Part shown: piece after piece, positions 59,978 to 64,000 of the stretch | Numbering within the stretch: position 1 is the first letter of the stretch | Layout: every line of letters begins with the position of its first letter | Source: Diphasiastrum complanatum | Taxonomy: Eukaryota > Streptophyta > Lycopodiopsida > Lycopodiales > Lycopodiaceae | Direction of reading: 5' to 3' | NCBI GenBank assembly: GCA_029204225.1 | Contig: CM055107.1 | Location: 22,262,178-22,326,177, forward strand | Length of the DNA: 64,000 bases | The notes under the pieces: generated by a model | Told to the model about the DNA's origin: nothing | Databases searched by the model: none | Seen by the model: only the letters and a program-made list of their open reading frames with translations | Position numbers and translations under genes: made by a program

Positions 59978-61850
59978 TACTATGACCTGCCGCCAACGTC
60001 ATAGGGAGCAGAGGACGAACACGAAAACGAAGATTTTTGAGTCGTCTCCCATTCGAGCGACGACTCAGACGAAGAAAGATTCGAGAGGTAACCTGCCGCC
60101 GCAGTTCCTGTAAACCAAGATGGTTCCGGACCGAGTAGAGTAGACAAGGGCAAAGGCATAGCTGTTCCGGGAGGATCTCCCAGAAGGTCGACAAGACCAC
60201 AAAGAGCGCCAACAAGATTTGTGCCAGACAGCTCATCCTTTACATCAGAAAAATTATGCGGGTTCAGTGGCGAACCACATACATTCGAGGAGGCGATTAA
60301 AGGTCCAGAAAAGGATAAATGGATCCAAGCCATGAACGAAGAGATGGAGTCCATGAGGAAGAACCAAGTATGAACATTGGAGCCATTACCTCATAAGCGC
60401 AAGACTGTCAAATGCAAATGGGTTTTCAAACTCAAATATGGACCAGACGGGAGTGTGACGAAATACAAGGCAAGACTGGTAGTGAAGGGTTTCTCTCAGA
60501 GATACGGTATTGACTATTCTGAAACCTTCTCTCCTGTCGTCAAAACATTCGTCCCTACATCTGTTGTTTGCATATGCAGCAGCTTATGACCTCATGATCC
60601 ACATTATGGACGAGAAGACAGCCTTCTTGCATGGCGAATTAGATGAAGAGGTCTACATGGATCAACCCCCAGGATTTGTCTCGAATTCACTTCCTGACTA
60701 TGTATGCAGAATGCATAGAAGCATCTACGATCTGTAGCAATCAGCCCGACAATGGTACAAGAAGAAGGATCAGACCCTGAAATCATTGGAACTCAAGCCT
60801 CTGTTGGCTGAATCCAATGTGTATGTGAGAGTTACAGATGGGCAGATCATCATAGTGGCTATATATGTGGACGACACTCTGATACTTTGTAGGAGTGAGC
60901 AGCTAATTGCTGAAGTAAAGACAGACATCTCGAAGCATTTTGAGATAGTGGATCTGGGAGAAGCCAGGTGTTACCTAGGCTTACAAATTGAAAGGGACTA
61001 TGAGGGAGGCAAGGTATACCTTCACTAGTCCAGATACACCCAGAAGATCCTAGAGGACTTTGAGATGCTGAACTGCAAAGGAGCGAACACTCCAATGCTC
61101 GCAGGAACGGTGCTAACAAATGACAATTGTCCAAAGACTGAGGAAGAAGGAGAACAGATGCAGCTCACACCCTACAGAAGGCTGATAGGTTCACTGATGT
61201 ACCTTGCAGACAACACACGTCTCGATATTGCTTATGCAGTATTCCTGATGAGCCAATTATGCACGAATCCAGGCTCGACACATTGGAAGATTGCTAAACG
61301 AATTTTGCAGTATCTTCAATTAACGAGGGATTATGGCTTGTGTTATTGTCGTGGTGCAGGTCTCATGATACTTTCCTACAATGATGCTAGTTGGGCATCT
61401 CTCAGGGACGACTGTAAAAGCGTCTCAGGAGGATGCACCATCGCATCAGGAGCAGCAGTTCTTTGGGTCAGCAAGAAGCATACCACTGTAGCCCAGTCGT
61501 CCTGCGAAGCAGAGTAAGTAGCAGCAGCAAAGATGGCCAACAAAATAATTTGGCTAAGACAGTTCCTGGACGAATTGGGCAAAACAAGGAACGAGCCATT
61601 GTTCTTGCAGATGGACAACACCTCTGCGATACACCTGACAAAAGATCCTGTGTTCCACTCAAGAACGAAGCACATTGCGATCAAGTATCACTTGATCATG
61701 GATTTGATTGAAAGGAAGATGATGCAGACCACCTTCATAGGAACGAAAGATATGGTCACTGACATCTTCACTAAAGCTCTGGACAAAGGGCTCTTTGAGA
61801 GGCAAAGGATCAGTCTCGGGATCATAAAGCTACCATGCTTTGAGAGGGAG
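59978..61850 (+). pseudogene. Copia reverse transcriptase and RNase H
   Basis: RT starts with EAIKGPEKDKWIQAMNEEME and [15 protein letters not shown], and shifts frame near 60545. It continues with DEKTAFLHGELDEEVYM, the YVDD box (AIYVDDTLILCRSE) and LGLQIERDYEGG. RNase H follows, with SVSGGCTIASGAAVLWVSKK, MDNTSAIHLTKDPVFHSRTK and TDIFTKALDKG. In-frame stops interrupt at about 60002, 60372, 60736, 61026 and 61515. The final frame runs about 60 codons into the 3' LTR. Confidence 0.9.
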
Positions 61851-61851
61851 C
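61841..61851 (+). other. Polypurine tract
   Basis: TGAGAGGGAGC immediately precedes the 3' LTR start. Confidence 0.7.
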
Positions 61852-62867
61852 TAAAGAAACAAAGTGTTTCTGATTACAAAGCCTTGCTAGTTTTCGGTCC
61901 TTCACTCAACAAAGATGTTCGCGAACTCGAACATATGAAGACACGAAACACAAAGAGTTTCGCGAACACGAAAGTCAACGAAGACGAAGACGGACAGTTC
62001 GCGAACACGAACGGTTCGTGAACACGAAGGATTCACGAACGAGATTCCTTTGCGATCCAGAAAGAGAGAAAGGCAGACGAGGTAAACGAAACTCGTTCTG
62101 TCCTCACGCTCCTAGGAGTATCACCAGAGATCACACAAGTACCCAGAAGTACAGAGATCCGACCTGATGGCATGATCTCAACAGATACTTCCTAGGTCAT
62201 GGCTAATCTGCCGCTCTTGTAATTCTTTGGATGCTTAATCACTCTAATCTTAGATTTGCACAGAGAGACCGTACTTACTAAATTATACTAGACACATATC
62301 AGAACATGATACATAGAGTGTAACTAAGAGAAGAGATACAACAAGAAGAAGTCTGATGCTAGTAAGCAATCAAGACGAACCCAGATAGAAGTTCCGCTTG
62401 CGTGCGAGAAGATAATTATGTCTAGGATCATAAGATCCAATTGTCCGCTAGTGAAGCGAGACTACTACTCGTGAGAGAGCCGTGCTTCTCTCACGCCAAC
62501 GCACTACGTGGATTTGCATGCAGTGCCCTAAAGAAATCAAAGAAAATCAATATAGATTATTTTTCTGGTTGTGTTTGATCTTGGATGTCGAATGCTTATG
62601 TTGTTTATTTTAATATGTCTGAGTTTTCTTGTTCCTTTTGAATTCCTCACCTTGGGTCAAATGAAGGCGAATGCTATATTAATTTTATGAACGTAGATCA
62701 GTAGTACCTGACTACCCTCTGGAGGATTGTAGGAGTGTTTCAGCTGGTAGTGCCCAACGAACGCATCTGAACTCCATCCGAATCTTGAAAGAGAGTCTCG
62801 AATGTTTCGTGAATTTTCTTCTCATGATTCTCATCATTCGTATCGGAGCACTGCTCGACTCCCAACA
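61852..62867 (+). repeat. 3' LTR of the copia element
   Basis: Partner of 56498-57521. It ends GACTCCCAACA, and carries TTCGCGAA at about 61915, 61959 and 61998 plus an extra GTTCGTGAACACGAAGG phrase. Confidence 0.88.
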
Positions 62868-64000
62868 TTCCTGCAGCTGACAGGGTCAAGCTTCTTTCTC
62901 ATATCAAAGGAAATGTGTACATAACAAAGACAACCAAACACTCGGATGTGTCTTAGACTCGGTTTGTAGCCATAGAAAGCTTCGAAGGGAGTCTTTGAGT
63001 CGACTACTTTGGTACTCGAATAGTTATGTAGATTGAAAGCTGTTGAAACAGCTTCAGCCCAAAAGTTCTTGGTGAGCTGAGCATTTGACATCATTAATCG
63101 TGCTGCATTTACCAATGTTCGGTTCTTCCTTTCGGCTACTCCATTCTGCTGTGGTGTGTAGCTGGTGGTGAACTGATGATGAATGTCGAATGATGCTAGA
63201 TAGTCAAACAATTCTGTTTGACAGGAACTCTCCACCACTGTCTGTACGAAGGGTCTTGAGTTGTTGACCAACCTGTGTCTCAGTGAATTGTTTGAAGTCT
63301 TTGAGACAATTGAATGCCTCAGACTTGTTCTTAGTGAATATAATGCTGGTAAATCTTGAATAATCATCGATAAACATGATAAAATATAATGCTAAACCCA
63401 GAGAGAGAGTACTCATAGGGCCACATAGATCACTATGTATCAATTCTAGAATGGACTTAGCTCTAGTTGCTTGTCCCGTTAGGAATGTTGATCTAGGATA
63501 TTTGCCTAGTAGGCACATCTCACAGACATGTCGAATGTTAGTGGAGGCAACATTAAAGTTTAAATCCTTGACCATGCTATTGTGATGCATATACAAGATT
63601 GATCTCATGTTTAGATGTCCTAATCTTAGATGTCATAATTGGGCATTTCAAGTACTCACATTAGTAGAAAGTGCATATTCGTGATCCAGAATGTACAAAT
63701 TACCTTCTCTATTTGTAGAGAAGATTTTTTTATCGTTCTTGTCCATAATGGTACATTGCTTTCAATTGACCAAGCTCTGCAACCCTAATCAGTGAACTTG
63801 CTGACTGGCAATAAATTTTTGGTCAGTTTGGGTACGTAAAGTACATCATTGAGCAAGTGTCATTTGGAAGATAAAGGCGAATAGATTCTTTGCCTTCAAT
63901 CGGCAGTGTACTTGAGTCACCGAAGTAGACATACTTCGAATCTGCTAGTGTGAGGTCTTCGAAAAAGAACTTACATGAAGTCATGTGCTGAGAAGTTCCA
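62868..64000 (-). pseudogene. Copia protease and integrase, minus strand, cut by window end
   Basis: From the window edge downward: a protease region (SQHMTSCKFFFEDL), then LYVPKLTKNLLPVSK. A pre-integrase segment (CEMCLLGKYPRSTF) and integrase core (LELIHSDLCGPMST, FIDDYSRFTSIIF, TLRTDSGGEFLS) occupy 63608-63204. The second half of integrase (QNGVAERKNRTLVNAARLMM, PFEAFYGYKPSLRHIRVFGC) lies at 63170-62868. The reading is cut at 62868 by the 3' LTR of the plus-strand element. A frame change lies near 63200. Confidence 0.9.

Larger units (their letters stand above)
56498..62867 (+). mobile_element. Structurally complete copia element, decayed coding
   Basis: A 6.4-kb element in the canonical order: 5' LTR (56498-57521), primer-binding site, gag, protease, integrase, RT, RNase H, polypurine tract, 3' LTR (61852-62867). 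It interrupts other copia debris on both sides, so it is among the younger insertions here. No clean 5-bp target duplication was found (ATTATC on the left, TTCCT on the right), so LTR borders may be off by a few bases. Multiple stops and two frameshifts make it non-autonomous. Confidence 0.92.

Overview
The window is nuclear DNA of a land plant: AT-rich, full of retrotransposon debris and very long (CT/GA)n, (GT/CA)n microsatellites, with only two host genes I can model with confidence. The gene types (an ACC-synthase-like aminotransferase with long introns, and a B-box/CCT CONSTANS-like regulator) together with the repeat load suit a large plant genome. A fern or other non-angiosperm is my best guess, but the sequence does not settle it.

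Layout. 1-4.9 kb: a broken minus-strand Ty1/copia element. 6.76-18.86 kb: the 3' ten exons of an ACS-like aminotransferase gene on the minus strand. Its largest intron (7.5-14.2 kb) holds a decayed DUF659/hAT-type transposon on the opposite strand, a dead copia fragment and a 175-bp tandem repeat. A second intron (15.2-18.3 kb) holds another dead copia fragment. The gene's N-terminal exons were not found. 20.8-21.3 kb: a Ty3/gypsy integrase remnant. 23.7-28.6 kb: three copies of one non-LTR (LINE) family, two of them bounded on both sides by (CT)n, all ending in a covarying hairpin. 28.6-30.6 kb: a copia LTR, primer-binding site and gag-like ORF without pol. 30.6-38.6 kb: mostly empty, with a tRNA-like retroinsertion and a 54-bp-arm foldback.

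39.08-41.77 kb: a complete three-exon CONSTANS-like gene (minus strand, 486 codons, one B-box plus CCT). Upstream of it (42.8-43.7 kb) is a cluster of GC-rich hairpins set in A/T homopolymers. 45.4-46.2 kb: the C-terminal part of a LINE with a zinc knuckle and a possible restriction-like endonuclease motif. 46.5-49.4 kb: short tandem repeats and hairpins, plus a possible promoter. 50.3-56.5 kb: several broken copia LTR and RNase H fragments, an alternating 110-bp tandem repeat and a (GA)72 tract. 56.5-62.87 kb: one structurally complete copia element (LTR-PBS-gag-pol-PPT-LTR) with many in-frame stops and two frameshifts. 62.87-64 kb: another minus-strand copia pol running off the end.

The two host genes show no functional link. 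Most of what looks like coding sequence is transposon-derived and no longer translatable. Many premature stops are TGA or TAG at places where family alignment expects Arg, Gln or Trp, as expected from deamination of methylated cytosine.
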